Notes: generated by a model not told the origin, from the letters alone. Positions 1-9,438 are shown, counted from the first letter of the stretch. The stretch is DNA of 64,000 nucleotides from Aldehydirespirator sp965203635 (GCA_965203635.1 OZ241903.1:2108001-2172000); one strand, 5' to 3'. Numbers and translations are program-made.

Positions 1-839
1 CAGCGGCAACGCTTCTCACCCTTGACTTCCGCGGCTTCGGGCCGCTCGACACCGCCCAGAGCCGGGTTCGCGACGTACTCCAGCCGGTGGTCTCCGCGGT
101 CGATGTAGTGCTCGGGCCGGTGGCCGAGGTCTGGACCGTGATGTTCACCTACAACGACCTCCGCTCCGAGAACGAGAGGCTCAGAGACGAGATCGACCGG
201 CTCGCCAGCGCCGACATACGCGACGCGGCCGAGCAGGACGCGCTCGAGAGGCTGCTGGACGCCACCGGGGTGACCTTCGTCGAAGGCGTGGAACGGCTGA
301 CCGCGACGGTGCTGCGCGACTCCGTGGGGAACTTCGATGACGACGTGATGTCGATCGACGTGGGTCACCGCGACGGGGTGGCTCCGGGCATGGCCGTCGT
401 CACCTCGGCCGGTTTCGTGGGCCGGGTGGAGACCGTCGACGCGGCCTCGAGCACGGTCACCGCGGTGAGCGATCCCAGCCTGGTCGTCGGAGTGCGCCTG
501 CTGGACACCGGCGACGTGGCGCTCGGCCACGGCATGGCCGGCGACCCGACCCAGTTCGTGGTGGACGCCGGCCTGCGCTGGCCCGAGACCGGGGACCTGT
601 CGGAGCTGCCCGCGGTGGGGAGCCCGGTGGTGACTGCGGCCGGCAGCCGCTATCCCGCCGACATACCGGTGGGCCGGGTGGCATCGGTCGAGCCGTCGGA
701 GGCAGGGCTGGCCCAGTTGGTGACCGTCGATCTGGCCGCGGACGTCCAGGATCTCGGCTACGTGACCGTGCTGCTGCAGACACCCACCGACGAAGCACCC
801 GTCGGCCCGGACTCCCCGTTCCCGGAGCCGTCGCCATGA
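1..839 (+). CDS. mreC: Rod shape-determining protein MreC, 5' end outside the window
   Basis: MreC is the periplasmic scaffold that links the MreB cytoskeleton to the PBP2-RodA elongation machinery. The frame is open from base 3 to the window edge, and residues before the first in-window GTG (87) read TLLTLDFRGFGPLD, a typical end of the MreC membrane anchor, so the true start lies upstream. A short coiled coil (RSENERLRDEIDRLAS) is followed by the two beta domains, including VGHRDGVAPGMAVVT and GFVGRVETV. The C-terminus is a Pro/Glu-rich tail. The stop overlaps the mreD start (ATGA). The order mreC-mreD-mrdA-rodA fits the family. Identity is secure; only the N-terminus is missing. Confidence 0.93.
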   Translation, partial: AATLLTLDFRGFGPLDTAQSRVRDVLQPVVSAVDVVLGPVAEVWTVMFTYNDLRSENERLRDEIDRLASADIRDAAEQDALERLLDATGVTFVEGVERLTATVLRDSVGNFDDDVMSIDVGHRDGVAPGMAVVTSAGFVGRVETVDAASSTVTAVSDPSLVVGVRLLDTGDVALGHGMAGDPTQFVVDAGLRWPETGDLSELPAVGSPVVTAAGSRYPADIPVGRVASVEPSEAGLAQLVTVDLAADVQDLGYVTVLLQTPTDEAPVGPDSPFPEPSP

Positions 840-1441
840 CGGCGCCGCAGCCGTCACAGAGTGTGCTGCGCTCGCGCCGCCTGCTGGCGAGGGGCAGTGT
901 GGCCATGATCGGGCTGCGGCTCGTCATCGTGTGCCTGTTCGCGCTGCTGTTGCAGCTGACGTTCTTCTCGCAGGTGAGGGTGGCCGGGGTCGCGCCGGAG
1001 CTGCCGGCGCTCGTAGCCATCCTGGCCGGCCTCTTCGCCGGCCCCCGGCGGGGTTCGGTGATCGCGTTCTGCGCCGGCCTGATGTGGGACATCTACCTGT
1101 CCACGCCGCTCGGCCTAGCCGCAGCCTCCTTCGTTGTCGTGGCCTACACGCTCGGCGGCATAACCGAGGACCTGTTCCACGACACGCGCCTCCAGACGCT
1201 GCTGCTGGTGTTCGTCGGCACGGCAGCCACAGTGACGGTCTATGCCCTGCTGGGCGAGGTGGTCGGCCAGCGCGGCCTGATCGACGACCGTCTGCCGCGG
1301 GTCGTGCTGATCGCATCGGGCTGGAACGCGTTGCTCTCGCTGGCCGCAGCACCGGCAATGCGATGGGCTGTCGCCAGCGGGCCTGCTCGGAGCCGGACGC
1401 GGCGGCGCGAGCCCCCCGCTTCGCCGTTGAAGGGTCGCTGA
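836..1441 (+). CDS. mreD: Rod shape-determining protein MreD
   Basis: A 201-aa integral membrane protein of the elongasome. About five hydrophobic segments follow a short basic N-terminus, for example LRLVIVCLFALLLQLTFF and LPALVAILAGLFAG. The motif CAGLMWDIYLSTPLG matches the conserved GLxxDxxxxxPLG region of MreD. The gene starts inside the mreC stop and its own stop overlaps the mrdA ATG at 1441, so translation of the cluster is probably coupled. The last 30 residues are basic and hydrophilic. Function is assigned from family and context; sequence conservation in MreD is generally low. Confidence 0.9.
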   Translation: MTAPQPSQSVLRSRRLLARGSVAMIGLRLVIVCLFALLLQLTFFSQVRVAGVAPELPALVAILAGLFAGPRRGSVIAFCAGLMWDIYLSTPLGLAAASFVVVAYTLGGITEDLFHDTRLQTLLLVFVGTAATVTVYALLGEVVGQRGLIDDRLPRVVLIASGWNALLSLAAAPAMRWAVASGPARSRTRRREPPASPLKGR

Positions 1442-3741
1442 TGGCCTCCAACGGCGCCGACATCGACGAGCGGCAAGGTTTCCGGCTCTATGCGATCGGC
1501 ATCGTGGCGGTGTGCCTGGTGGCCGCCCTGTTCGCTCGCCTGTGGTACCTGCAGGTTCTCGAGAGCGAGGAGCTGCAGGATGTCGCGGCAACCAACATCC
1601 TGCGAGTCGTGTACACGGAAGCGCCGAGGGGGCGCATCTTCGACGCTCAGGGCAGGATCCTCGTCGACAACCGCGTAGTCCAAGTGGTGACCGTCGACCG
1701 TTTGGAGTTCCGCGCCGCCCTGGACGAGTCCGAGCAGCGGGACGCTCTGCTCGAATTGGCCGAGATCGTCAGCCGCTCGGGGCGCCTCACCAAGGTGCGT
1801 CACATCGAGGAGCGGCTCAGCAGCCTGGAGTACGGCCCCTTCGACAAGGTTCCCGTGGCGTTCGACATAGACCCCGACCTGCTCGTGTATCTGGGTGAGC
1901 GGCCGGACCTGTTCCCAGGGGTCTCGGTGGAGGAGCGCACCGTGCGCAGCTACCCGTACGGCGAGCTGGCCGCGCATCTGCTCGGCTACGTCGGTCCGCT
2001 CACCCAGTCGGAGTACCGGGCTCAGAGCGCGCAGGTCGATCCCACCGATCCCTCCGCCAAGACGTACCAACCCGGCGACGAGATCGGGAAGTCCGGTGTG
2101 GAGCGGATCTTCGAGAGCGAGCTGCGGGGAGTGCCCGGCGTGCGCGTCTTCGAGGTGAACCGGCTCGACGAGATCGTGAAGGTCCACGAAGACAAGGGTC
2201 GTATGCCGATACCCGGCAACGATGTGTATCTCACGATCGACCTGGACATTCAGAGTCTCGTCGAACGCGAGCTGCGCCGAGGGCTCGACGATGCCCGACG
2301 GCAGGAGCCGTTACAGGAGCCCGACGCTCCCAGCCCGCCCGACTTCGTGGCTTCGGCGGGTGCAGCCGTGGCGCTCGACCCCCGGGACGGCTCGATCCTG
2401 GCCATGGCATCGTTCCCAACTTATGACCCCCGCGAGTTCGTGAACGGCATCTCGCAGCGTCAGTTCAACGAGTTGACCGCTGAGGAGAACTTCTCGCCGA
2501 TCCTCAACCGGGCCATCCAGGGCCTCTATCCGCCCGGCTCGACGTTCAAGGTGGTGACGGCCTACGCAGCTCTCACGCAAGGGGTGATCGGAGTCGATGC
2601 CTCCTCGCTGATCGAGGCGGACGAGTTCTACAACGACACCGGGACGTATCGCTATCCCTTCTGCGTGGAGGAATCCGATACGTGCCTGTTCGAGAGCCCG
2701 TACTGCTGTGACCGCGGCGTCGATCTGAGAGATGCCATCACGGTGTCGAGCGACACGTACTTCTACCGGCTGGGAGGCGAGGGCTTCTTCCGTCGGCGGC
2801 AGCCACTCGACGAGGGAATCCAGGAGTCGGCCAGGGCGTTCGGGCTGGGTTCCTATACCGGCGTTCCGCTGCCTCACGAGCGCGCCGGAGTGGTGCCCGA
2901 CAGGGAGTACTACGACTACCAGTTCGAGCAGGGCGTCTTCCTGCGCGGCGGCGACCAGTGGTTCGCAGGAGACACCATCAACCTGGCGATCGGCCAGGGC
3001 AACCTTCTGACCACGCCGCTGCAGATTGCCAACGCCTACGCGGTCCTGGCCAGCGACGGGAAGCTCCACCAGCCGAACATCGCGACCAGGATCACCGACC
3101 GCAACGGGCAGGTCCTCGAGGAGTTCGGCCCCCGGCTGCTGCGTGAGCTGGAATGGACTGCCGAGATCGCGACGCCCCTGCTCGATGGGATGAACGGTGT
3201 GACTGCCTACAACCTTCCGAGCAGCTCCGGCGGCGAGGCCCTGCTGCGGGGGACGGCCTACGAGGCCTTCAATCTTCCTGGAGAGGGAGGCATCAACTTC
3301 CCGCTGGGCGCATGGCCCGTGGCGGGAAAGACGGGCACCGCGGAGAAGCAGGGCCAGGCCGACTTCGCCTGGTTCGCGGCGTTCGGCCCGGCTAGCTGGC
3401 CCGAACGCGGCTTCCGCCACGATCCCGAGGTGGTGGTGGCGATGGTGCTGGAGGAGGCCGGCTTCGGCGGTGACGTGGCCGCGCCGGCGGTGGCAAGGGT
3501 TCTGCTCCCGATCGCCACCCACACCGTTGAGAGGGCCCGCACGGCCAGGGAGGTGGACGCCTGCTACGCGGAGGTCAAGCATCTGGCCTCGTTCCTGGAG
3601 GGTGTCCGCACCGGCGAGATCAAGGTCGACGAGGACGGCGTGCCCATCTCCGAGACGCGGCCCGAGCTGTCGGAGGACTGCTCCGAGCTGGTCGGGGGCG
3701 AGGAGGCGGTGGAACGGCGAGGACTGGACGCGCTGCTATGA
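1441..3741 (+). CDS. mrdA: Penicillin-binding protein 2 (elongation transpeptidase)
   Basis: A class B PBP of 766 aa that crosslinks peptidoglycan during cell elongation with RodA. The open frame runs upstream to 931, but the ATG at 1441 overlapping the mreD stop gives a proper N-terminus with one membrane anchor (LYAIGIVAVCLVAALFARLWYL). The dimerisation domain carries APRGRIFDAQGRILVDN. The transpeptidase domain has all three motifs: SxxK in PPGSTFKVVTAY, the SxD form in TVSSDTYFYRLG (the variant usual for PBP2), and KTG in VAGKTGTAEKQ. The cysteine-rich insert CVEESDTCLFESPYCC just before the SxD motif is unusual and could form disulfides. The stop overlaps rodA. Confidence 0.95.
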   Translation: MASNGADIDERQGFRLYAIGIVAVCLVAALFARLWYLQVLESEELQDVAATNILRVVYTEAPRGRIFDAQGRILVDNRVVQVVTVDRLEFRAALDESEQRDALLELAEIVSRSGRLTKVRHIEERLSSLEYGPFDKVPVAFDIDPDLLVYLGERPDLFPGVSVEERTVRSYPYGELAAHLLGYVGPLTQSEYRAQSAQVDPTDPSAKTYQPGDEIGKSGVERIFESELRGVPGVRVFEVNRLDEIVKVHEDKGRMPIPGNDVYLTIDLDIQSLVERELRRGLDDARRQEPLQEPDAPSPPDFVASAGAAVALDPRDGSILAMASFPTYDPREFVNGISQRQFNELTAEENFSPILNRAIQGLYPPGSTFKVVTAYAALTQGVIGVDASSLIEADEFYNDTGTYRYPFCVEESDTCLFESPYCCDRGVDLRDAITVSSDTYFYRLGGEGFFRRRQPLDEGIQESARAFGLGSYTGVPLPHERAGVVPDREYYDYQFEQGVFLRGGDQWFAGDTINLAIGQGNLLTTPLQIANAYAVLASDGKLHQPNIATRITDRNGQVLEEFGPRLLRELEWTAEIATPLLDGMNGVTAYNLPSSSGGEALLRGTAYEAFNLPGEGGINFPLGAWPVAGKTGTAEKQGQADFAWFAAFGPASWPERGFRHDPEVVVAMVLEEAGFGGDVAAPAVARVLLPIATHTVERARTAREVDACYAEVKHLASFLEGVRTGEIKVDEDGVPISETRPELSEDCSELVGGEEAVERRGLDALL

Positions 3742-4901
3742 CTGAACCGGCCCGCCGGAACGTCGCGCCCGATCCTTGGTGGCTGCTGGTCGACCCGTTC
3801 CTGATCCTGTCGGCTCTCGCCATCGCGGCGCTGGGTTCGGTGCTGGTGTATTCGGCGACCAGGGGCGTCGTCGGTGACTTCACCGAGCCCAACAGTGATT
3901 TTCTTGAGCGTCAGGTGCTCTTCATCGTGATGGGCGTGGTTGTGGGCGCGACCGCGGCGTTCGTGTCGCCCAAGCTCATGAGGAAGCTCTTTCCGCTGGC
4001 CTTCGCGGTCATGATGGGCGCGTTGTGGCTGGTGCTGCAGATCGGGGTGGAGGTCAACGGCACGAAGGGCTGGTTCTCCCTGGGCGCGTTCAGGATGCAG
4101 CCGTCGGAGCCCGGCAAGCTCGTGGTGATCATCGGGCTGGCGCTGCTGCTGTCGCCCCGGAAGGGCGAAGTCGGCCTGGGGCGGGTGTTGCTGGCCCTGG
4201 CCCTGGCCGCGGCGCCTATTGCTCTGATCCGGCTCCAACCCGACCTCGGGACCATGCTCGTGTACCTGGTGATCGCGCTGATCATGGTGATCGTGAGCGG
4301 GATCAAGGCCCGCTGGATTGTCCTGCTCGCCATCGTCGCGGTGGCGGCGACCGTCGGGGTGTACCGGTCGGACGCTCTGGCCGACTTCCAGGAGGCCCGT
4401 CTGCGCGTCTACCTGTTCGAGTCCGACGTCAGCGACGAGTCGGCCAGCTACGCCTTCAACGTCGAGCAGGCCCAGGTCGCGATCGGCAACGGGGGGCTGC
4501 GGGGGCAGGGGCTGTTCCAGGGGACGCAGACCCGGTCCGATCTGGTGCCGCAGCAGCAGACCGACTTCATCTTCACCGTGGCCGGTGAGGAACTGGGCCT
4601 GCGAGGCGCGTCCCTGCTGCTGGGGCTGTTCGCGCTGCTGCTGTTCCGCGTCTGGCGAACGGCCCAGCTCGCCCTGACACAGTTCGAGCGGATGATGTGC
4701 ACCGGGATCTTCGCCATGCTGCTGTTCCAGACGTTCCAGTCGGTCGGCATGACCATGGGGATGATGCCGGTGACCGGCATTCCCCTCCCGCTGGTGAGCT
4801 ACGGCGGTTCCTCGATGCTCACCACGATGGCGTCCCTCGGACTCGTCGCCGGCGTGTACCGGCGCCGCCTCGACATCGAAGGGATGATCAACCAGCAGTA
4901 G
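3738..4901 (+). CDS. rodA: Peptidoglycan glycosyltransferase RodA (SEDS family)
   Basis: A 387-aa polytopic SEDS protein that polymerises lipid II in partnership with PBP2. About ten hydrophobic segments are visible. Family landmarks are NGTKGWFSLGAFRMQPSEPGK in the large loop region, RLQPDLGTMLVYL, GNGGLRGQGLFQGTQTR and the SEDS signature PVTGIPLPLVSYGGSSML near the C-terminus. The ATG overlaps the mrdA stop by four bases. Pairing with mrdA makes RodA far more likely than FtsW. The cluster ends here; the next gene starts 13 bases downstream with its own GGAG ribosome site. Confidence 0.95.
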   Translation: MTEPARRNVAPDPWWLLVDPFLILSALAIAALGSVLVYSATRGVVGDFTEPNSDFLERQVLFIVMGVVVGATAAFVSPKLMRKLFPLAFAVMMGALWLVLQIGVEVNGTKGWFSLGAFRMQPSEPGKLVVIIGLALLLSPRKGEVGLGRVLLALALAAAPIALIRLQPDLGTMLVYLVIALIMVIVSGIKARWIVLLAIVAVAATVGVYRSDALADFQEARLRVYLFESDVSDESASYAFNVEQAQVAIGNGGLRGQGLFQGTQTRSDLVPQQQTDFIFTVAGEELGLRGASLLLGLFALLLFRVWRTAQLALTQFERMMCTGIFAMLLFQTFQSVGMTMGMMPVTGIPLPLVSYGGSSMLTTMASLGLVAGVYRRRLDIEGMINQQ

Positions 4902-4913
4902 TAGGCTGGAGCA

Positions 4914-6866
4914 GTGAGCAGTCTGTGGCATCAACTTGAGCCCTTGTTGCCCCAGGTGTCCAAACCGGCTCGCTATATCGGTGCTGAGGACGGGATGCGG
5001 GTCCCTCACCACGGTCCCGGCGTCGTGTCGTGGCTGCTCACCTATCCGGACACCTACGAGATCGGCCTGCCCAACCAGGGTCTGCAGATCCTCTACGAGA
5101 TCCTCAACGAACGCCCTGACGCGGCCGCCGAGCGGGCCTACGCGCCCTGGGGCGACCTCGAAGCGCTGATGAGGGCCGAGGGGCTGCCGCTGTTCTCGCT
5201 GGACACCCACCGTCCGGCTCCGCGGTTCGACGTGATCGCGTTCAACCTCTCGGCCGAGCTCACCTACACCAACGTGCTGAACTGCATCGATCTCGCAGGG
5301 GTGGCCGTCCGGGCTGCCGAGAGGCACGATGCGGACCCGCTGATCGGCGCCGGGGGGCACTGCACCTACAACCCGGAGCCGCTGGCGGACTTCCTCGACT
5401 TCGCCGTGCTCGGCGACGGAGAGGAGGCGGTGGGCGATGTCACCGAGGTGGTGCGGGACTGGAAGGCGTCCGGCCGGGCAGGGGGGCGCCCCGGGGTGCT
5501 GCGGGCCCTGGCCCGGGTGCCGGGCGTGTACGTGCCGTCCATGTACGAGCCCGTCTACGAGAGCGGCAGGCTCGTGGCCGTCGAGCCGCGGCACCGCGAC
5601 GTGCCCGCCGTCGTCGAGAAGCGCACCGTGGCCGACTTGGCCGACTGGCCCTACCCCAAGCAGCAGCTCGTGCCGCTCACCGAGGTGGTCCACGACCGGC
5701 TCAACGTCGAGGTGTTCCGGGGCTGCACCCGGGGCTGCCGCTTCTGCCAGGCCGGGATGATCACCCGTCCCGTGCGGGAGCGCCCGGCCGAGCAGGTCCG
5801 CACCATGGTGAGCGAGGGCCTGCGCCGCACCGGCTACGACGAGGTCGCGCTGACCTCGCTGAGCACCGCCGACTTCAGCGGCATCGAGCAGGTGGTGGCC
5901 TCCACCGTCGACGACTCCGACTGCGGCCAGGTGTCGGTGTCGCTTCCGAGCCTGCGGGTCGACGCCTTCACCGTCGGCATCGCGGCCCAGATCCAGCGGG
6001 CCCGCCGCACCGGGCTGACCTTCGCCCCGGAGGCCGGGACGTGGCGGATGCGCCAGGTGGTCAACAAGCTCATCACCAACGACGACCTCTACTCCGCGGT
6101 CGAGTCGGCCTACTCGCAGGGGTGGCGCCGGATGAAGCTCTACTTCATGACCGGGCTGCCCACCGAGACCGATGCCGACACGCTCGGCATCGCGGAGCTG
6201 GCCCGCAACTGCGTGGCGCTGGGCCGGTCCCACGTGCGGTCGCCGTCGGTCACGGTGTCGGTGGGCGGCTTCGTTCCCAAGCCGTTCACGCCGTTCCAGT
6301 GGTTCGGCCAGAACACCGTGGTGGAGCTGCGCCGCAAGATCGGCCTGCTGCGCGACGGACTGCGCCGGGCCAAGGGAGTCCAGCTCAAGTGGCACGACGC
6401 CGCGGCCAGCCTGGCCGAGGGCCTGGCCAGCCGGGGCGACCGCCGGCTCGGTCCGGTGATCGAGCACGTCTGGCGCCACGGCGGCACGTTCCAGGAGTGG
6501 TCCGAGCACTTCGACCTCGGGCGCTGGCAGGCCGCGGCCGCCGCCTGCGGGATCAGCATCGACGACTACGTCCACCGCCACCGCACCTTCGACGAGGTGC
6601 TGCCGTGGGACCACCTGTCGGCCGGGCTCCACAAGGATTTCCTGTGGCAGGACTGGCGCGACGCCCTCGACGAGGTCGGCCTGGAGGACTGCCGCTGGAC
6701 GCCGTGCTACGACTGCGGAGCGTGCACCGGCTACGGCATCGAGCATGTGGTGGCGTCCGCCGTCCCTCCGGCGGGCGGAAGCCAGGGCACCGGCGTCGAC
6801 CTCTCGCAGGGCGGCGAGGTTCCGGTGCGGCTGCTCGAACGCTCACTCGTAGGGGCGGCGAGATGA
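4914..6866 (+). CDS. Radical SAM protein with N-terminal B12-binding-like domain (TIGR03960-type)
   Basis: A 650-aa protein of the conserved actinobacterial radical SAM family that travels with a DUF2344 partner upstream of RNase E/G. The N-terminal half resembles a cobalamin-binding domain. The radical SAM 4Fe-4S motif CxxxCxxC is seen in RGCTRGCRFCQAG (about residue 267), followed by TSLSTADFSGI and TFAPEAGTWRMRQVVN typical of the family. A Cys-rich tail (CRWTPCYDCGACTGYG) could hold a second cluster or metal. The GTG at 4914 has GGAG a few bases upstream. The stop overlaps the next gene (ATGA). The substrate is not known to me; a role in tRNA or ribosome modification is only suggested by neighbours. 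Confidence 0.88.
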   Translation: MSSLWHQLEPLLPQVSKPARYIGAEDGMRVPHHGPGVVSWLLTYPDTYEIGLPNQGLQILYEILNERPDAAAERAYAPWGDLEALMRAEGLPLFSLDTHRPAPRFDVIAFNLSAELTYTNVLNCIDLAGVAVRAAERHDADPLIGAGGHCTYNPEPLADFLDFAVLGDGEEAVGDVTEVVRDWKASGRAGGRPGVLRALARVPGVYVPSMYEPVYESGRLVAVEPRHRDVPAVVEKRTVADLADWPYPKQQLVPLTEVVHDRLNVEVFRGCTRGCRFCQAGMITRPVRERPAEQVRTMVSEGLRRTGYDEVALTSLSTADFSGIEQVVASTVDDSDCGQVSVSLPSLRVDAFTVGIAAQIQRARRTGLTFAPEAGTWRMRQVVNKLITNDDLYSAVESAYSQGWRRMKLYFMTGLPTETDADTLGIAELARNCVALGRSHVRSPSVTVSVGGFVPKPFTPFQWFGQNTVVELRRKIGLLRDGLRRAKGVQLKWHDAAASLAEGLASRGDRRLGPVIEHVWRHGGTFQEWSEHFDLGRWQAAAAACGISIDDYVHRHRTFDEVLPWDHLSAGLHKDFLWQDWRDALDEVGLEDCRWTPCYDCGACTGYGIEHVVASAVPPAGGSQGTGVDLSQGGEVPVRLLERSLVGAAR

Positions 6867-7624
6867 CGGGGTCGCGCATCAGGGTCCGGTTCTCGAAGCA
6901 CGGGAAGGTCCGCTTCACATCGCACCGCGACGTGGCCCGGATCTGGGAGCGGTCGCTGCGCCGCGCCGCGGTTCCCGTCGTCTATTCGGCCGGGTTCAGC
7001 CCCCGGCCGAGGATCGCATTCGGGCTGGCCCTCCCCACCGGATACAGCTCCGACGCCGAGTATCTCGACGTCGAGGTCGATCCTGGGTGGGCGGCCGGTA
7101 TCGACAACGAGAGACTTGTCGGCGCGCTCACCGCGTCGCTGCCGACGGGCATGACAACGCTGGCTGTGGCCGGGATCGCCTCCGGCGGGCCGTCGCTCCA
7201 GCACGCGGTGACTAGCTGTACTTGGAGGATCGACGCAGCCGGCGCGGACGCCACCGAGGCGTCGGACGCGGTGTCGCGGGCCATGGATGGCAGCGAGCTG
7301 CTCGTTCAACGCGAGCGCAAGGGGCGGCTCACCATCGACAACATCCGTCCCGCCGTCCATGCAGTCGAGGTGCAGGGGAACATCACAGACGGCGTGAGGC
7401 TCATAGCCGAGTTGGCCACGCAACCGCGGGCAGTGCGTCCCGCCGAGTTGCTGGCGAGCCTCCGTCCGCCGCTCAGCCTTCTGCGGGCGTGCCGTCTTCA
7501 CCAATGGATCACAACCGACGCCGGAGAGCGCAGCGAACCGCTGGGAGTCTCCGAGCTGGGAGAGCGCAGCGAACCGCTGGCGGCCTCCGAGCTGTCGGTC
7601 GTCGGAGCGGGAGTCGAGCCATGA
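6863..7624 (+). CDS. DUF2344 protein (TIGR03936-type), radical SAM partner
   Basis: A 253-aa protein with the DUF2344 signature: RVRFSKHGKVRFTSHRDVARIWERSLRRAAVP followed by YSAGFSPRPRIAFGLALPTGY. The frame is open far upstream in shadow of the previous gene, but the ATG at 6863 overlaps that gene's stop and begins exactly at the domain. In many bacteria this domain is fused to the C-terminus of the radical SAM protein; here the two are translationally coupled neighbours, so they probably act together. The last 40 residues contain two copies of a 12-residue unit (GERSEPL...SEL) encoded by a 36-bp tandem repeat related to a dispersed repeat of this genome. Function unknown. Confidence 0.85.
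   Translation: MTGSRIRVRFSKHGKVRFTSHRDVARIWERSLRRAAVPVVYSAGFSPRPRIAFGLALPTGYSSDAEYLDVEVDPGWAAGIDNERLVGALTASLPTGMTTLAVAGIASGGPSLQHAVTSCTWRIDAAGADATEASDAVSRAMDGSELLVQRERKGRLTIDNIRPAVHAVEVQGNITDGVRLIAELATQPRAVRPAELLASLRPPLSLLRACRLHQWITTDAGERSEPLGVSELGERSEPLAASELSVVGAGVEP
7523..7594 (+). repeat. Two 36-bp tandem units inside the DUF2344 gene
   Basis: Two adjacent 36-bp units (7523-7558, 7559-7594) each begin GGAGAGCGCAGCGAACCGCT and differ at only a few bases. The part GAGCGCAGCGAAC is identical to the centre of the dispersed family A intergenic repeat. Because the unit is a multiple of three, it lengthens the protein tail in frame. It is probably a repeat fragment captured by the coding sequence. 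Confidence 0.8.
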
Positions 7625-7654
7625 GGACCCCGTTCACGTACTCGAAGGAACACA

Positions 7655-9328
7655 ATGACCAAAGAACGCCAACCGGCGGGCGCCTCCCGCGCCGCCGACA
7701 AGAGAGAACAGGCCCCTAGGAAAGCAGGCGGCAAGGAGACCAAGGCCTCCGGCCCCCCTGCGGGCCGCAAGCCCCAACCGGCCAAGTCGGGCCAGCCACA
7801 GGGCCGGAAGCCGCAGATCGGCGACACCCGGCCGGCACCGCCGACCCCCCCGAGCGCGCCCGGCTCCGGGGGCTCTGGGGGCGGGTCGGGCTCCGGCGGG
7901 CGCCGCCGCCGGCGTCGGCGCGGCGGCCGGGGAGGGGGGTCGAAGCCTCAGGCGGCCGCGGTGGTGGAGGCGGTCACCTACGACGAGCCGGTGGAGCTCG
8001 ACGAGAAGAGCATGCGGGGGCGGCGGGGCCGTACCCGCAAGGGTCAGGCCGTGGGCCGCTACCTCATGTGCGTCCACGTCTCCGACCGGGCCACGCAAAT
8101 AGCGGTGCTCGAGGGGCGCCGCCTCATCGAGTTCAGGGTGTCCCGCCCGGCCGACGACGTCAGCCAGATCCACGGCAACATCTACCTGGGCCGGGTTCAG
8201 AATGTCCTGCCGGGGATGGAGACCGCCTTCGTCGACATCGGAACGCCCAAGAACGCGGTGCTGTACCGGGGCGACGTCCAGTACGACCCGGAGGACATCG
8301 AGTCGGGCGACGGCGCCCAGGCGAAGCCGCGGATCGAGGACCTGCTCCGGCCCAAGCAGTCGATCCTGTGCCAGGTCACCAAGAACCCCATCGGCGAGAA
8401 GGGGGCCCGCCTCACCCAGGACGTCTCGCTGGCCGGGCGGTTCGTGGTTCTCGTGCCCAACTCGTCAGGCTTCGGGATATCGAAGCGGCTGCCCGACTCG
8501 GAGCGCAAGCGCCTGCGGTCGATCCTCGAGCGGGTCAAGCCTGAGGGCCACGGCCTCATAATGCGCACCGCGGCCGAGAAGGTCACCGCGGCCGAGATCG
8601 AGCGGGACGTGGCCCGCCTCGTGGGCCAGTGGAACGACATCTCCAAGCTGGCCAAGTCGTCCTCCGCGCCCGCGCTGCTGTACCGGGAGCCGGAGGCCCC
8701 GCTGCGCCTCATCCGCGAGGAGCTCAACTCGGACTACCGGGGCGTGATCATCGACGACCGGCAGCTCTACTCCGAGGTGTCGGGCTATGTCTCGTCCATC
8801 ATCAGGCCGCTCGCCGACCGGGTGGAGCACTACGACACGAAGAAGGAGAAGTTGCCGCTCTTCGAGCGCTACTACGTCACCGAGCAGCTCAAGAAGGCGC
8901 TCGAGCCCAAGGTGTGGCTGCCCTCGGGCGGCTCGCTCATCATCGAGCACACCGAGGCTCTCACCGTGGTGGATGTGAACACGGGCAAGAACGTGGGCAA
9001 GTCCAGCCTCGAGGAGACGGTCCTGGCCAACAACCTCGAGGCCGCCGACGAGCTGGCCCGCCAGCTGCGGCTGCGCGACATCGGCGGGATCATCGTCGTG
9101 GACTTCGTCGACATGGAACTGGCCGCCAACCGGGCCCAGGTCACCAAGCGCTTCCGCGACGCGCTGGCCCGGGACAAGACCCGTACGCAGGTGCTGGACA
9201 TCAGCGGCCTCGGGTTGATGGAGATGACTCGCAAGCGCAGCGGCGAAGGCCTCCTCGAGTCGCTGTCGGACATCTGCGGGGACTGCTCCGGCCGCGGCTA
9301 CCGCCTCCTGGCCGACCTGATGGACTAG
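7655..9328 (+). CDS. rne: Ribonuclease E/G family endoribonuclease
   Basis: A 557-aa RNase E/G that cleaves single-stranded RNA in mRNA decay and rRNA maturation. About 130 N-terminal residues are low-complexity and basic (GGRRRRRRRGGRGGG), a likely RNA-binding extension. An S1 domain follows (GNIYLGRVQNVLPGMETAFVDIG). The catalytic DNase I-like region contains VVDVNTGKNVGKSSLEE and IIVVDFVDME with the Mg-binding aspartates, and the Zn-link region shows CGDCSGRGY. AGGA precedes the ATG at 7655. The C-terminal scaffold of enterobacterial RNase E is absent. The TAG stop is also the first three bases of a family A repeat. Whether it is better called rne or rng cannot be decided from sequence alone. 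Confidence 0.93.
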   Translation: MTKERQPAGASRAADKREQAPRKAGGKETKASGPPAGRKPQPAKSGQPQGRKPQIGDTRPAPPTPPSAPGSGGSGGGSGSGGRRRRRRRGGRGGGSKPQAAAVVEAVTYDEPVELDEKSMRGRRGRTRKGQAVGRYLMCVHVSDRATQIAVLEGRRLIEFRVSRPADDVSQIHGNIYLGRVQNVLPGMETAFVDIGTPKNAVLYRGDVQYDPEDIESGDGAQAKPRIEDLLRPKQSILCQVTKNPIGEKGARLTQDVSLAGRFVVLVPNSSGFGISKRLPDSERKRLRSILERVKPEGHGLIMRTAAEKVTAAEIERDVARLVGQWNDISKLAKSSSAPALLYREPEAPLRLIREELNSDYRGVIIDDRQLYSEVSGYVSSIIRPLADRVEHYDTKKEKLPLFERYYVTEQLKKALEPKVWLPSGGSLIIEHTEALTVVDVNTGKNVGKSSLEETVLANNLEAADELARQLRLRDIGGIIVVDFVDMELAANRAQVTKRFRDALARDKTRTQVLDISGLGLMEMTRKRSGEGLLESLSDICGDCSGRGYRLLADLMD

Positions 9329-9387
9329 AGGCCGAGCTTGCGAGGCCGTGGCCCGAGCGGCCCGTGAGCGCAGCGAACAGGAGCGGG
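9326..9387 (+). repeat. Family A intergenic repeat, copy 1
   Basis: The element begins TAGAGGCCGAGC, with its TAG serving as the stop codon of the RNase E/G gene. It continues through GCGAGGCCGTGGCCCGAGCG and CCCGTGAGCGCAGCGAACAG to GAGCGGG. It fills the gap between two co-directional genes and ends 51 bases before rplU. Eight further loci in this window carry the same module. Confidence 0.9.
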
Positions 9388-9438
9388 AACCACAGCCGCG
9401 CGGGCCGTGGATCAGGACCCCCTCGGAGGTACCCTCTG

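Noticed and set aside
3564..6746. A 1060-codon open frame on the minus strand opposite rodA and the radical SAM gene
   Set aside because: It is His/Gln/Arg/Pro-rich shadow translation of conserved plus-strand genes with no domain of its own; long antisense frames are expected at this GC content.
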